Below, in pieces: positions 48,201 to 58,559 of a DNA stretch of 64,000 nt; the stretch's first letter is position 1; each line of letters opens with the position of its first letter. The stretch spans positions 55,316,947 through 55,380,946 of the forward strand of contig CM018043.1 in the NCBI GenBank assembly GCA_008638375.1. The letters are read 5' to 3'. The notes under the pieces are model-generated. The model worked only from the letters and a program-made list of their open reading frames with translations, ran no database searches and was not told the origin of the DNA. Origin of the DNA: Nyssa sinensis. Lineage: Eukaryota; Streptophyta; Magnoliopsida; Cornales; Nyssaceae. A program made the translations under genes and the position numbers.

Positions 48201-51200
48201 TCCCCTTAAAGTCAAACAACTCAACAATCGTGAACCAGGTTCACACAAAAAATTCTCATGTTCAAGCTTGGCTCATGTTTGTTATGAGCTCTACAAATTT
48301 GATAGGATTCAGGTCGAAGTATATACAAGTGGCCCACCTTTGGCTTGGCTTCAGCTTATAATCCTAATGACTCCACGTTGTACTAAATAAGAAAAGGTGA
48401 CATGAAAGAGACAAGGAATTAATGAGATAGCAGCTTCTCTCTTGTTGGCCAAGAGAAGTAAATGTTTTTGGTCTGCCATGCTTACAACACTAAAAGGCAC
48501 GTGTCATTCACAGGTTTTACATTCTACTTGATTTTTTATTTCATATTTCTGCCATAATCTTATGAAAGACTTGTATTTACAGCTCTTGCCATTTGACACA
48601 ACTTCTGGGTTAATGTTCACAAGCATACTGAGCCAAACAGAGAACTGTTTGACTCAAAGCATTTATAATTTTTTTTTTCTTCTATTTTTAGGCTACAGCT
48701 TGGCTTGTTTGCTTTCTGAACAAATATGACCGAGTACACAAACTGATCACTTAGAGCCTATGTAGGTTGTCCCATTTGCTTGAATGGTAAAGGTTTGCTG
48801 GAGCCTGGAGATGGTCCTTATTTTATGCATTTCCAGAGAGAGATTTGCAATTTGTTATTATTTTTCTTTTGTGATGCTTTTAGTAATATAGCTGGGCCCC
48901 TCATTACCTTGAGGCCGTCTTGACCCTGAGACAAGGGTGTAATTTGTACCACATTCAGTAATGTGGTATTTTGTGTTCTACAACTGCCTGAATCCAGAAA
49001 ATGAAATACAAGGAAAGAGAGTACCTAAAAATGATATAGATCCTTTTTCCCATTTACTCTGTTTGTGCGACATGTGTATTGTGTTTTCCTTCCCTTCACT
49101 GAGGACATAAACTTCTGGTAAAGAAATCATGACTCCCGCCAATTCCATGTTGCATTTTATATTATTTTATCTCCTTGTGAAGGTGTTCCTTGTCCCAAAA
49201 CATTGTATCTATTAGTCTTGAGTTCGCTTCATTTTTTTATTTCTTTGTTATTTGCAGATCTCTCGAATAATTGCTGACCTTAGGTGTGCAACATTTAGCT
49301 TGGATTCATCTGAAGAAGAAGCAGGGAAGGTTTTGCGGGCATTTCTTCAGCAGTATGCAGCAGCAGATCCAACAGAAAAATCGGCAATTGAGACTATTCA
49401 ATTTACAGCTTTGCGTCTTCATATTACATCCCAAAAGGCTCTCTTGATAGAGAGAAGATCCATCAACAAGCTCCTTAATAAAGTTGGTGATGGTGACCCA
49501 AAAAAGAAACAAATTTTACTCCACCTTTCGAATCTGCTCAAGAAGTATGGAAAACTAATTGTGAGAGAACAAACAGATAATGTCCGTGTACAGCATGAGG
49601 AATCTTTTTTATCTGCAAACTCTTGTGACCAATCTGTTGAAGTGGAAGATCGTGGAAAATATGGGTGTGGGGAGGCTCAAGCTGACATGTTGAGTAGACT
49701 CGTACCCCCTGAAGAATTTAAATGCCCCATATCTTCAAGATTGATGTATGATCCTGTTGTCATTGCTTCTGGGCAAACATTTGAAAGAATGTGGATACAG
49801 AAATGGTTTGATGAAGGTCATGATACATGTCCGAAAACTAAAAGGAAGCTGGACCACTTCTCATTAACACCTAATACTGCCATGAAGGACCTTATTTCAA
49901 AGTGGTGTATGGCCCTTGGAATCACCATTCCTGACCCCTGTATACAGTCTGCAGTGGTTCAGTTGTGTGAAACTTCATCCACTTCCATTGCTAGCTTGAG
50001 CAGTTCGATGAATGATCTGTATCTTCCAATAGATTTCAGCAATGTATCACTTGGATCTTTAGATACTAGTTACAGTTCAGAATTCTCACATGCAAAAATC
50101 GCAGATGGCTCAAACTTGACGTCAATGCAAACCAATGATGATTGTCACAAATTTGAATATTGTGCAAATACATGTGAATCAAATGTGGAGCTTTTATCTA
50201 AACTTGATGCACTACCCTGGGATTCTCAATGCAAGGTGGTTGAAGGTTTCAAAATCCATTTAAAACATGATGGTCAAGCTTGTTATTCATTGTCATCAGA
50301 GAATTTTGTTGAACCAGTCATTAGATTTTTGAAGGATGCACGCGACCTGCTTGATATAAAAGCTCAGAGAACTGGATGTCAGTTGTTGTTGGCATTATTA
50401 AACAAATGCAGGTAACTTTTTCTTCTTTCTTTGGGGCGTTTGAATTCATAGAAATTGCCCATTTTCACATCTTTCAAAAAATTTGACAAGTTGAATATTT
50501 CCAAATTCCTTCTGAGTTGAAAATTATTGGGTCTGGAGTCAGTTTGAATGACTTGCAAATGCAAAGATATTCCTAGGTGATGGAATGTGATTTTAGCTCA
50601 AAGCCTCATTTGTTCTATTGTTTATGCCCATACAGAAGATTATTATTGCTGCCTCGGAACTGTATAATTTACTTGTTTCCATACAGAAGATTATAATTGC
50701 TGCCATGACTGTATTGCTTATACTTTGAACAATCAAAATAGCTGTTATTTACCTCCGCTTATTATTGTCATACCTTTTTTATTGACTCAATTCATGTTCA
50801 TGAAACTTTCTCGTATGGCTTTTGTGTTGTTCTCACTTTACCATCATCTAGGAGAGACATTTTTTTTTTCCAGTCCATATTAATTCACTGTGGTTTATAT
50901 CACGCAGGAGCAGTATACCATACTTACATGAAGATGCATGTAGTCTATTGGCATCATTTCTTAATTCAGAAATAACTGAAGAAGCTCTTGCGATAGTGGA
51001 AGTCTTGTCTTGCGACACATTTTGTAGATCTAAAATTGCAGCATCAGGTGCTCTTTCTTCCATCCTGGAGATTCTTGACACCCAGATTAGGGAGTTCCAG
51101 GAACCAGCTATTAGAATACTATGTAATTTGTCCTGGAATGTTGATATTCGTTCCCTCCTTGTATCATCAGAGTTCATCCCTAAACTGGTTCCTTTTTTCG

Positions 51201-51679
51201 AAGATTCTGCTCTTGCAAGATATTGCATAACTTTTTTGGAGAATTTGTGTGACGCTGAAAGTGCTAGGGTTTCTGTTGCTGAAACTGATGGATGCATTGC
51301 TTCCATTGCAAAACTACTTGAGATTGACTGTCACGAGGACCAAGAGCATGCAGTGACTGTTCTCCTTTCTTTATGCTCACAACGTGTTCAATATTGTCAG
51401 ATGGTCATGAATGAGGGTGTTATCCCTGCCCTTGTCAGTATATCTATAAATGGAAATGACAGAGGGAAGGCGGGTGCAATGGAATTGCTAAGACTCTTGA
51501 GAGATATCGAATATAGTGATGAACAAGAATGCTCTGGCTCTGATCTTGATTACTCTAAGGACTCTAGCAACCACCACATTAAAGAGAAAAAGTCTTCTTC
51601 CAAGGCGTCTGGATTTTTTGGAATGAAGCTATCAATATTCTCAAAATCTAATTCTTTGGCACCTAAAATGAAAAAGTAG
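45231..51679 (+). CDS. PUB5: U-box/armadillo E3 ubiquitin ligase, PUB5 type
   Basis: Coding exons: 45231-45278, 45938-46123, 47078-47185, 49258-50411, 50908-51679. All are GT-AG with consistent phases, giving 2268 nt and 755 aa. Plant U-box proteins are E3 ligases: the U-box recruits the E2, and armadillo repeats bind substrates. The protein begins MGTDLAEVLPSP. A helical U-box N-terminal domain (~17-230) contains EIEAARPRCSSGIEVLC and CSESSKLYL. The U-box (~264-337) contains PPEEFKCPISSRLMYDPVV, SGQTFERMWIQKWF and CPKTKRKL. A linker follows, then armadillo-like helices (~460-705) with EPAIRILCNLSW and HAVTVLLSLCS, and a basic Ser/Lys-rich tail. The start lies 17 nt into the exon after the 5'-UTR intron. 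The N-terminal sequence fits PUB5 better than the PUB6/7/45 group, but orthology is from memory of the family. Confidence 0.93.
45595..45644 (+). mobile_element. Tail-only retroposon scar, 18-bp perfect target duplication
   Basis: TAAAGCCATGAGAAAGAT is repeated exactly at 45595-45612 and 45627-45644. The 14-bp insert is ATCTACCAAAAAAA, again TACC followed by A. It lies in the PUB5 intron between coding exons 1 and 2. This is the clearest member of the set. Confidence 0.7.
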
Positions 51680-51757
51680 ACTCAAATCTTTATCACTTTT
51701 TTGATCCTGTGGTGACTCCAACCTCTCATCCTGGTTAACAACATAGAACATGCCCAG

Positions 51758-51961
51758 GTAAGATTCTTTGCTAGCCCAAGAGCTTCTATGTTTGTCTGGA
51801 AGAGAACATTGATATCAAGGCAAATGTAATATAGTTAGTGGGTAAGTTATGTTTGCTTATATACTAACGCCTAACATGTAATTTGTCTTCGTCTTTTTTT
51901 TTTGGGTAGGTAACATGTAATCTATTTTAGCTTTGATAAATCATTGGTGACATTTCTGCAG
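51758..51961 (+). other. Probable 3'-UTR intron of PUB5
   Basis: CCCAG|GTAAGA at 51757/51758 is a near-consensus donor, and TTTCTGCAG|GC at 51961/51962 is a good acceptor, 204 bp apart and AT-rich between. The junction would lie 78 nt downstream of the stop codon, beyond the usual ~50-55 nt limit for nonsense-mediated decay. There is no transcript proof. Confidence 0.5.
51872..51921 (-). mobile_element. Tail-only retroposon scar in the PUB5 3'-UTR intron
   Basis: TAACATGTAAT occurs at 51872-51882 and 51911-51921. The 28-bp insert reads on the minus strand CCTACCC, then 11 A, then GACGAAGACAA. It has the same TACCC-A core as the scars at 43834 and 45595, with a longer impure tail. The duplication is only 11 bp. 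Confidence 0.45.
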
Positions 51962-51979
51962 GCAGTTTGCAAACTATAC

Positions 51980-54181
51980 CCTATAAGAATGTACAGTTTA
52001 TGTGGTTGAATGTGGGTGTTCTGAATTGATTTTTTTTCTCGAATTCATAAAGTGCTATAATATTTGTGCATATCATTTGACCGTTTTGTGTACTGTTGTT
52101 CATTTGCTGCTTTGCATAATATATTTGGATTTTCAATAATTAGAGGTCAGCAGACTGAATCATGTTTCACCATTTTAGCCTGTCAAACTCGTTCGAAGTT
52201 GAGACCTGTAAAACTCATAACTTGTAAAGACTGCTGTTTCACTGCACCAAGTTAACTTCTTCAATTTAGTGACTGTTATAGTGGAGAACACACAAACTGA
52301 GTCTCTTGAAACAACTTCGGGTAGAATATTCTTCTTGTACATCATTTATCGAAGAAAAAATAAAAAAGCCTAAGGTGACCCCTACTTCAACTAAAGTCTC
52401 CTCTTTCAATCTTCAGAAGGGCCTAATTTCATTAATCCCATATTGGAGGTGTTATCCCCTCTTCTCTTTCTCTCTCCAAATAACTGAATGGAAAGTGAAT
52501 TGCTTGCTGAGAAATGGAGAGAAGAAAATGAAAACCCTAAGCCTTTGTTTATTTATGCTTTGGTTTTCGAAAAATGAGAATGTCATCTCATTGAAGTCAT
52601 TGTATGGGAGATTAGTTAATAGTTGGTTTCCAGAAAATGTGAAGCTATACTTGAGTCACTGTATAAGATCAGTTATTTGGTTCCCAGAATATTGGAAGAT
52701 CATTGACGAGATTAATACTCATTGCCTTCTCATATTTTTCAGGAAAAGGATGGTGAAGTTGTTATACCTAAATGAGACTTTAAATTTAAATAAATGAAAA
52801 TTTACTTGTTTAGACTTCAATATCATTTGGTTCATAAAATTTTCCTAATACATTCTTAGTGCCCATAACCAATGTGTTCATAATGAAAGATGTATAGAGC
52901 TTGATATTCATTGTTGGTCCGTTGGTCCATTCTTTGAGAGCCTAGACTTTTAACAAAAGAGATTGGAGACAAAACTCATACACAACATATACATGCATAC
53001 CACCACACACACACACCAAAATTACTACACAACTACCAATTTTCCAGGCTTTGTTCTTGAGTATATTAAATGGAATAAATATCTACAACTTTTTGTTTCT
53101 TGATGACTATTGTAGTCTATCCACCCCTTCCATGGTTATCCATCAGTAAGTCTCGAGTCAGTCTGATTCAATCAGAAGTCTCCATAAACTACAAAGAAAA
53201 CAAACAATAATAAGGGAAAACCAAGCATATGTAAGATTGTTAGTTCTGTTGTTTGAATGCTGAGTAGGCATTTGTTTTCCTCCATCATCTCATTGAGGTG
53301 CATGCATGCTTTAAAAACTGATCGTAACTGAAAGTTGCAACTTCCAAATTATCAAGTCCGAAATAGATTGGCCTAAAAAAGTCCGGTGATGAGGTAGTAC
53401 AAAAAAATTCCATGGTCATGCATATCAAACTTAGACACATGATATATGTTTCATATTATCGCACTCAAATATTATATCTTTTTATTTTTTATTTTTTTCC
53501 ACATGTTAGATTTTGATATGCATTGCCATACTATTTTTTGGTATTACCTTACCATTAGAATTTTTTTGGGGGGGGAAAGTTCTAGTTTCGTTACCTATAA
53601 ACATCTAGTTGACTGCCTAGTGGTTATAACAGTTTGTAATCTTATGTTTGGACCATGAAAGTATCCTTTGAAAAGAGAAGAAAAGAATTGATGGAAAATG
53701 AGAGATGCGAAGCTTATGGCAGTTGTCATCTTAATTAAAAGAGAATCCCATTAATGAGTTGTTAGGTATCTTCAACTGTAGTGGTATTAACTAAATCATA
53801 TTGATTCATTCTCTATGGGAATTAATTGATTGCATGATTACATTTATAGGAATTTTAAGGCATGAATATAAATGGCATGATTCTTCAAATACTGGTTGGT
53901 AGAAAAATGGGTTGGTGTGGGACACTAGACTACCCATGGTGTGGGGTTGGCCTAAAATGGTCTGATTGGTAGGTAATACAAAGCCTTCATGGCTATAGAG
54001 AAAGGAGGGGGGACACACCCACATGAAGGGAATGGACAATCCTTCAACAGTACCTCAACCCCCTCCCCCCCCATCTATGGTCTCTTAAACTGTTAAGCCC
54101 CATCACTTATCCTTTCTTTTTTTGAATGCGGAAATAAGGAATCGAACCCATGCTAATTGTATGAGTTGTGATGAATCTAGG
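51980..54181. other. Intergenic, downstream of PUB5
   Basis: The first part is probable PUB5 3' UTR. No gene is supported. An open frame at 52306-52797 has only a TTG start and no recognisable domain. The rest is AT-rich DNA with a G run near 53568. Confidence 0.4.
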
Positions 54182-54189
54182 CTATAGAG

Positions 54190-54565
54190 TAGGGATGATA
54201 ATTTGTTCTATCTAACCTTTTAATGAGACATGTATGGAGTGTTCATAAACGGGGTCAGGGTCGGGGGATGGTCACCTCGATCCTGTCCCATTTATATTTT
54301 AAGTTTTTCTTATCTTTATATATATTATATTTACCAATAAATCATACTATAAAAATTTAGTTTTAAAATTTTTTATATCACACTAATATTATTTTTTATT
54401 GTATTGTTATTTTGCCAATAAAGTTTTAATTTACTTACTAAAATGAAAGTTTTTAACTTAGTTAAGAAAAATAATAATCGGGGTTTGGAGCGGAGTGGAG
54501 CAGGGTGGGATGGGTAATGTAAACGGGGTTGGAGAAGGGCTACTCCGCTCCCGTTGTCATTCCTA
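54190..54565. mobile_element. Non-autonomous hAT-like element (TAGGGATGRCAA type)
   Basis: The left end, TAGGGATGATAA, and the right end inverted, TAGGAATGACAA, form 12-bp inverted repeats with two mismatches. Flanks CTATAGAG and CCATTGAG match at 6 of 8, an eroded hAT-length duplication. GGGTCGGGG and GGAGCGGAGTGGAGC blocks lie inside the ends. It is 376 bp with no coding. Confidence 0.6.
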
Positions 54566-54784
54566 CCATTGAGTGGGGCCAAAAATATAACGGTTAAAAA
54601 GGGTCTTTCTTATAAAAATATGAAAAAATTTGAGAGGCAAATACTAGTTTTTTTTAAAAAAAAAAAACAAAAAACTCTTTAAAAATATGAATAAAAAATA
54701 CAATTTTTAAAATGGGGGGGTTGGTGTCGGCCTCCCTAGAGTGCATGTTATTCTCTTCATTACTGTCACATGTGCAGTTATAGT

Positions 54785-54858
54785 GAGTCCATGCACACGT
54801 GACATATGATCTAACCGTCGGGAGTCCATGCACACGTGACATATGATCTAATCGTCGG
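54785..54858. repeat. 37-bp tandem duplication carrying a G-box
   Basis: Two copies with a 37-bp period begin GAGTCCATGCACACGTGACA and continue to CTAACCGTCGG or CTAATCGTCGG, differing at one base. Each carries ACACGTGAC, a G-box/ABRE-type core. It lies between two hAT-like elements. Confidence 0.85.
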
Positions 54859-54890
54859 AACTAACGAATATCACCTGGTGTGAAAAGTGG

Positions 54891-55361
54891 TAGGGATGGC
54901 AATTTAACTTGCTTTAGTAGGAACCACTGTCATACCCCACCTCCAATGAGAGGGTTGGAGAGAAGTTATATCTATTTTGTTAGGGTTTAGGGTGAAGGCA
55001 TCCTATTTTGTTCCATCTCGATTATATAAAATAAAATAATAAAAAAAATTTGTATTACATAATAAATGTTTTTAATAATATTTTTTAGTCATTTATTAAA
55101 AGTTTATACAAACTTAATAGAATTATATATTTGAAAAAAGAAAATAAAAAATAATTCTCTATTGATATGCATATTTTTTATTTTAACACATGTAATGTTT
55201 GTTTGAAATATGTTAATTACAATTAATTTAACAAAATAAATAAATAAAAATTTTAAAATAAATAAAGACTCAAGCTGTGTTACCACGGGTTTAATGAATT
55301 TAAAAAAAACTTTTTTTCTTGAGTCAAAATTGAAAAAGGAGTCACCGTCCTGTTGCCATTA
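54891..55361. mobile_element. Second hAT-like element of the TAGGGATGRCAA type
   Basis: The left end is TAGGGATGGCAATTT, and the right end inverted is TAATGGCAACAGGACGG. Flanks AAAAGTGG and AGGAGTGG match at 6 of 8. The interior is AT-rich, and its GATTATATAAAATAA block recurs at ~3900. An alternative right end at ~55392 (inverted TAGGAATGATAA) is possible but gives no duplication. Confidence 0.5.
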
Positions 55362-55392
55362 AGGAGTGGGCACTTCATTCTTATCATTCCTA

Positions 55393-55855
55393 GACATACC
55401 TCAAAGTTCTCACTATTCTTCACCATATCACAGTATATACTACAATTTTGTCCAACTGCTATGGTAATGGGCTCCTACAACCTCATCTTGGCAATGGAAT
55501 CTTGCCCCTCTTATCTGTATTCCCAAAAATCTTCATTCGCAGGCAACTGTGATTTGTTGTTTTGCTGCCTTGATTTGGCATATACTGTCGATGAGTCACC
55601 AACATAATCCATGCATATATTCCCCCTCCTACATAAAGCAAACATGCTTTGAGACTCAATTCTTCTGCTCATCTTCAATATTTAAATGGTTTTTATGTTT
55701 TTTTTTTTTTAAATTAACTAAGTGAATTAAATCTCTGTCTCAACATTGCATGTGAAATTCATGGTCCCATCTCTTTTTCTATTTGGAAAGATATAGGGTG
55801 TATATCCTTGTGCTGATTGCATGAGATTTGCCAAAGAATAATATGGACCCACTTT

Positions 55856-55886
<31 letters not shown>

Positions 55887-56109
55887 TTGTCAAATAATTT
55901 TTTCACAGTGATAAATAAAGTATAGAATACGTAATACTATTTACTTGGCTCAATAAAGTTTTGTATCAACTCTTTGATTACATAATTTTGTTTTACAATT
56001 ATACTTCATTTATAATCATAATTTCAGCCAAACAATGCTCTAACGGTTAGCTTACTCCGAATTTGTAATATTTTATTATATAAAATAAATATCTTAGCAA
56101 AAATCAAAA
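55393..56109. other. Intergenic DNA left of tRNA-Asn
   Basis: No gene is seen. It includes a (GT)n run at ~55857-55877 and AT-rich sequence immediately 5' of the tRNA. Confidence 0.4.
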
Positions 56110-56126
56110 GCTGGAGTAGCTCAGTT

Positions 56127-56159
<33 letters not shown>

Positions 56160-56183
56160 AAGGTTCAAGCCCTTCCTCTAGCG
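56110..56183 (+). tRNA. tRNA-Asn (anticodon GTT), nuclear type
   Basis: The 74-nt cloverleaf has acceptor GCTGGAG pairing with CTCTAGC plus G, D-arm TAGCTCAGTTGGTTAGAGC, and anticodon stem TGTGG/CCACA around CTGTTAA with GTT at 56144-56146. The T arm GAAGG/CCTTC has loop TTCAAGC. The internal Pol III A box is TAGCTCAGTTGG (56117-56128), and the B box is GGTTCAAGCCC. It differs clearly from plastid trnN, so it is a nuclear cytosolic tRNA gene. The T-stem and loop show small departures from the commonest plant copy (AAGG, CAAG) but pairing is preserved, so it is probably functional. Confidence 0.93.
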
Positions 56184-56196
56184 TTCACATATTGCC

Positions 56197-56202
56197 TTTT
56201 TT
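56197..56202 (+). terminator. Pol III terminator of tRNA-Asn
   Basis: A run of six T begins 14 nt after the last tRNA base, as expected for RNA polymerase III termination. Confidence 0.75.
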
Positions 56203-56440
56203 CTTTTGCCTCTCACTCGGCCTGTTAGGTACCCAAAGCCCATATACCCATTCATTGTGTCACTGTTCTGTTTTTATCATTTGCCTCTTGTTCTAAGACA
56301 GTCATTTTATATCATTATTAAATATTATAACGATTATTAAATAATAACAACGAATAATTTATTGTTTCACTTGTTATGTAAGTGAAAAATTATTTTATAT
56401 AATTGTCACATAATGTGACGGTCTCTATAATTTTAATATT

Positions 56441-58101
56441 ACGTAAATTACACTTATCTCTCCTGAGGTTTCTGACAATTGCAGAAACCTCTTTTATAGT
56501 TTCTGAAATAACACTGTCCCTCTTGTCAGACCTGTCAGCTAAACGACGTTAACCGAATCTGTTCATTTACTATTTTACTCCTTATATTTTAATAATTATT
56601 TAGTCAAAAATCAAAAATTCTGTTCCCTCTTTCTTTCTCTTTCATATTTACTTTACCATTGTATCACTTCTCTCTCTCAATTTTTTTGCCCTAACCACGC
56701 AAAAATCTCAATTCCACCGTCAACCACCACCGCATGTCACCGGCACCATAGCCACCAACCATGTCGCCAACACCGCCAATCATGTGAACCACCTCTGTTG
56801 GCCCAAAAGGAAAACTTGAACTAGGCCATTAATAAGTCAGCTCCTTCTATTGCTGAAGACTCTCCCGACCTAGGACAGCCTTTTTAACAGGCCACAACCA
56901 CAACCCTTCCTTCCTCTAAACCCAGAACTGAAATTGAAAAATTGTTGAAGTAACTAAGAGAGGGCTGGAGCCTAGGAAATTTCAATAGATCTATAGAATA
57001 CCAAGTTCTTTTTTCAATTTCAAGTCAATTGGAAACCCAAATTTCAAGCCAATTTTGTTCATCTCTCTCTAAGTTTCTAACCCTGCATCTCACTTCTCTC
57101 TTTCTATCGTTTCTGTCTTTCTCTATTATCTCTCTCATTGTATGCAGCCCACGGTAGTCGACCGGCCGTCGCCCACAATAGCCGATTGTCGCTAGCCGTC
57201 ACTGCCTATCATCACTTGTTGTCGCCAGTCGTCACCCACGAGGTCGTTACCCAGCATCTGTCACGACCATTCAACTGCACCCACCGCCCCTTATTTCTCT
57301 TTTCACAGAACCATCATTCACCACGGCCCCATTTCTGTCGCCCCTCTCCACCGTCTGTCGCACAACCATCCAACTCCACAGCCCTCTCTTTATTTAATTT
57401 TTTTCTAGGAACCCAGATGACACCACCACCTCCCCTTGCCCAATTCCAAATTGATTGAAAGCTTAAGTGAAGCTTTCATTTTCTGAATCCGATACTGATT
57501 GAAAACCCCAAATTGATTGATGTCGAAGAGAGAAAGCAAACGAGGTGGATCGACTTGGGCACATATAGAGAAAGAAGAAAGATGTAACTGATTGGCAAGG
57601 GTTGAAGGAGCAGTAACTGATATTTGAAGAAGCCAATTGGAAGTAGTTGAAGAAGCCAATTGGAAAGGGTTGAAAGAGATGGTGAATTGCTAAGAAGCAA
57701 ATATGGAGATGTGTGTGTGCGTACGGGTGTGTGTGTGAGAGAGAGAAGACGACAGATTGATAGAGAGAAGAAAAGAATTTGGGTTGTAGAGAGAGAGAGA
57801 GAAGAATTTGGGTTTAAGAGAGAGAGAGATGGAAGGAGAAATTTTGTCCTTTTTTAATTAAAAAAATTATTATTAAAGTGAGGATAGTTTTGTCATTTAA
57901 CCATGACTTGTAAGAGACAAAATTGACATTTAGACAAAAAGAATTGTTACATCATCAAATTCTGTTAGGTTAACTAACGGTCATTGACAGTAGGGGGAAT
58001 CTATTTTCGACATTGAAACCAGAAGGAGGACAGTGTTATTTTAGAAACTATAAGGGAGGTTTCTACAATTATACCTCAGGGAAGGTAAATGTAATTTACC
58101 C
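56441..58101. mobile_element. Mutator-like (MULE) non-autonomous element, long TIRs
   Basis: TTTAATATT is present on both sides (56432-56440 and 58102-58110), a perfect 9-bp target duplication diagnostic of Mutator-like elements. The ends are long imperfect inverted repeats of ~85 bp: both read inward GTAAATTACA, then CCTGAGGT, then AGAAACCTC, then TATAGTTTCT and AAATAACACTGTCC. Similarity weakens but continues further in. The 1.66-kb element has no transposase. Its centre (about 56690-56800 and 57130-57420) is GC-rich with CCACCACCG-type sequence against an AT-rich frame, so it may hold captured host sequence (Pack-MULE style). A 106-codon open frame at 57138-57458 lies there and has no recognised domain. 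Confidence 0.88.
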
Positions 58102-58110
58102 TTTAATATT

Positions 58111-58559
58111 TTATAGAGTTCATCTGAGATCTATTGTATTACTAAAATTATAAAAATTGTCACGTACATGTAGAGTTATAAAACGAGTTGAGTTATTCGA
58201 ACTCGACTTGTAATAAGATTCATTTGAGATTGACTCGTAAAATTAATAAGTCAAATTTAAATATATTTTAAAACTCGTAATTTGTTAAACTCGGTTCCAC
58301 TTCAACTCATTAAGCTAAAAATAATTTAATATTATATAAAAAATAAATAAATTATTTAAGTTTGATTCATTATCAATTTTATTAAAAATTCGTTCAAAAA
58401 TTTAATAAGTCAAACTTAAACATAATTTAAAATCCGTAAAATAACTTCGAACGATATATTGTGATTTGATGGATCTATGCTCTATCGTCTCTCTACATTC
58501 TCTATAAATCACTCCGTCAGTGCCGTTACGATAGCGGCCTTCACATTTCATCATATTTT
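58111..58559. other. Spacer and promoter of the bHLH gene
   Basis: AT-rich DNA with AACTCG/GACTTGTAATAAG motifs recalls a decayed hAT-like repeat (about 58180-58450). The bHLH promoter and leader must lie in the last ~150 bp or within the repeat. Confidence 0.35.

Noticed and set aside
52306..52797. 163-codon open frame downstream of PUB5
   Set aside because: It begins only at TTG, has no recognisable motif and sits in AT-rich DNA; probably chance.
57138..57458. 106-codon open frame
   Set aside because: It lies in the GC-rich core of the MULE and has no domain. Described as possible captured sequence and not called as a gene.
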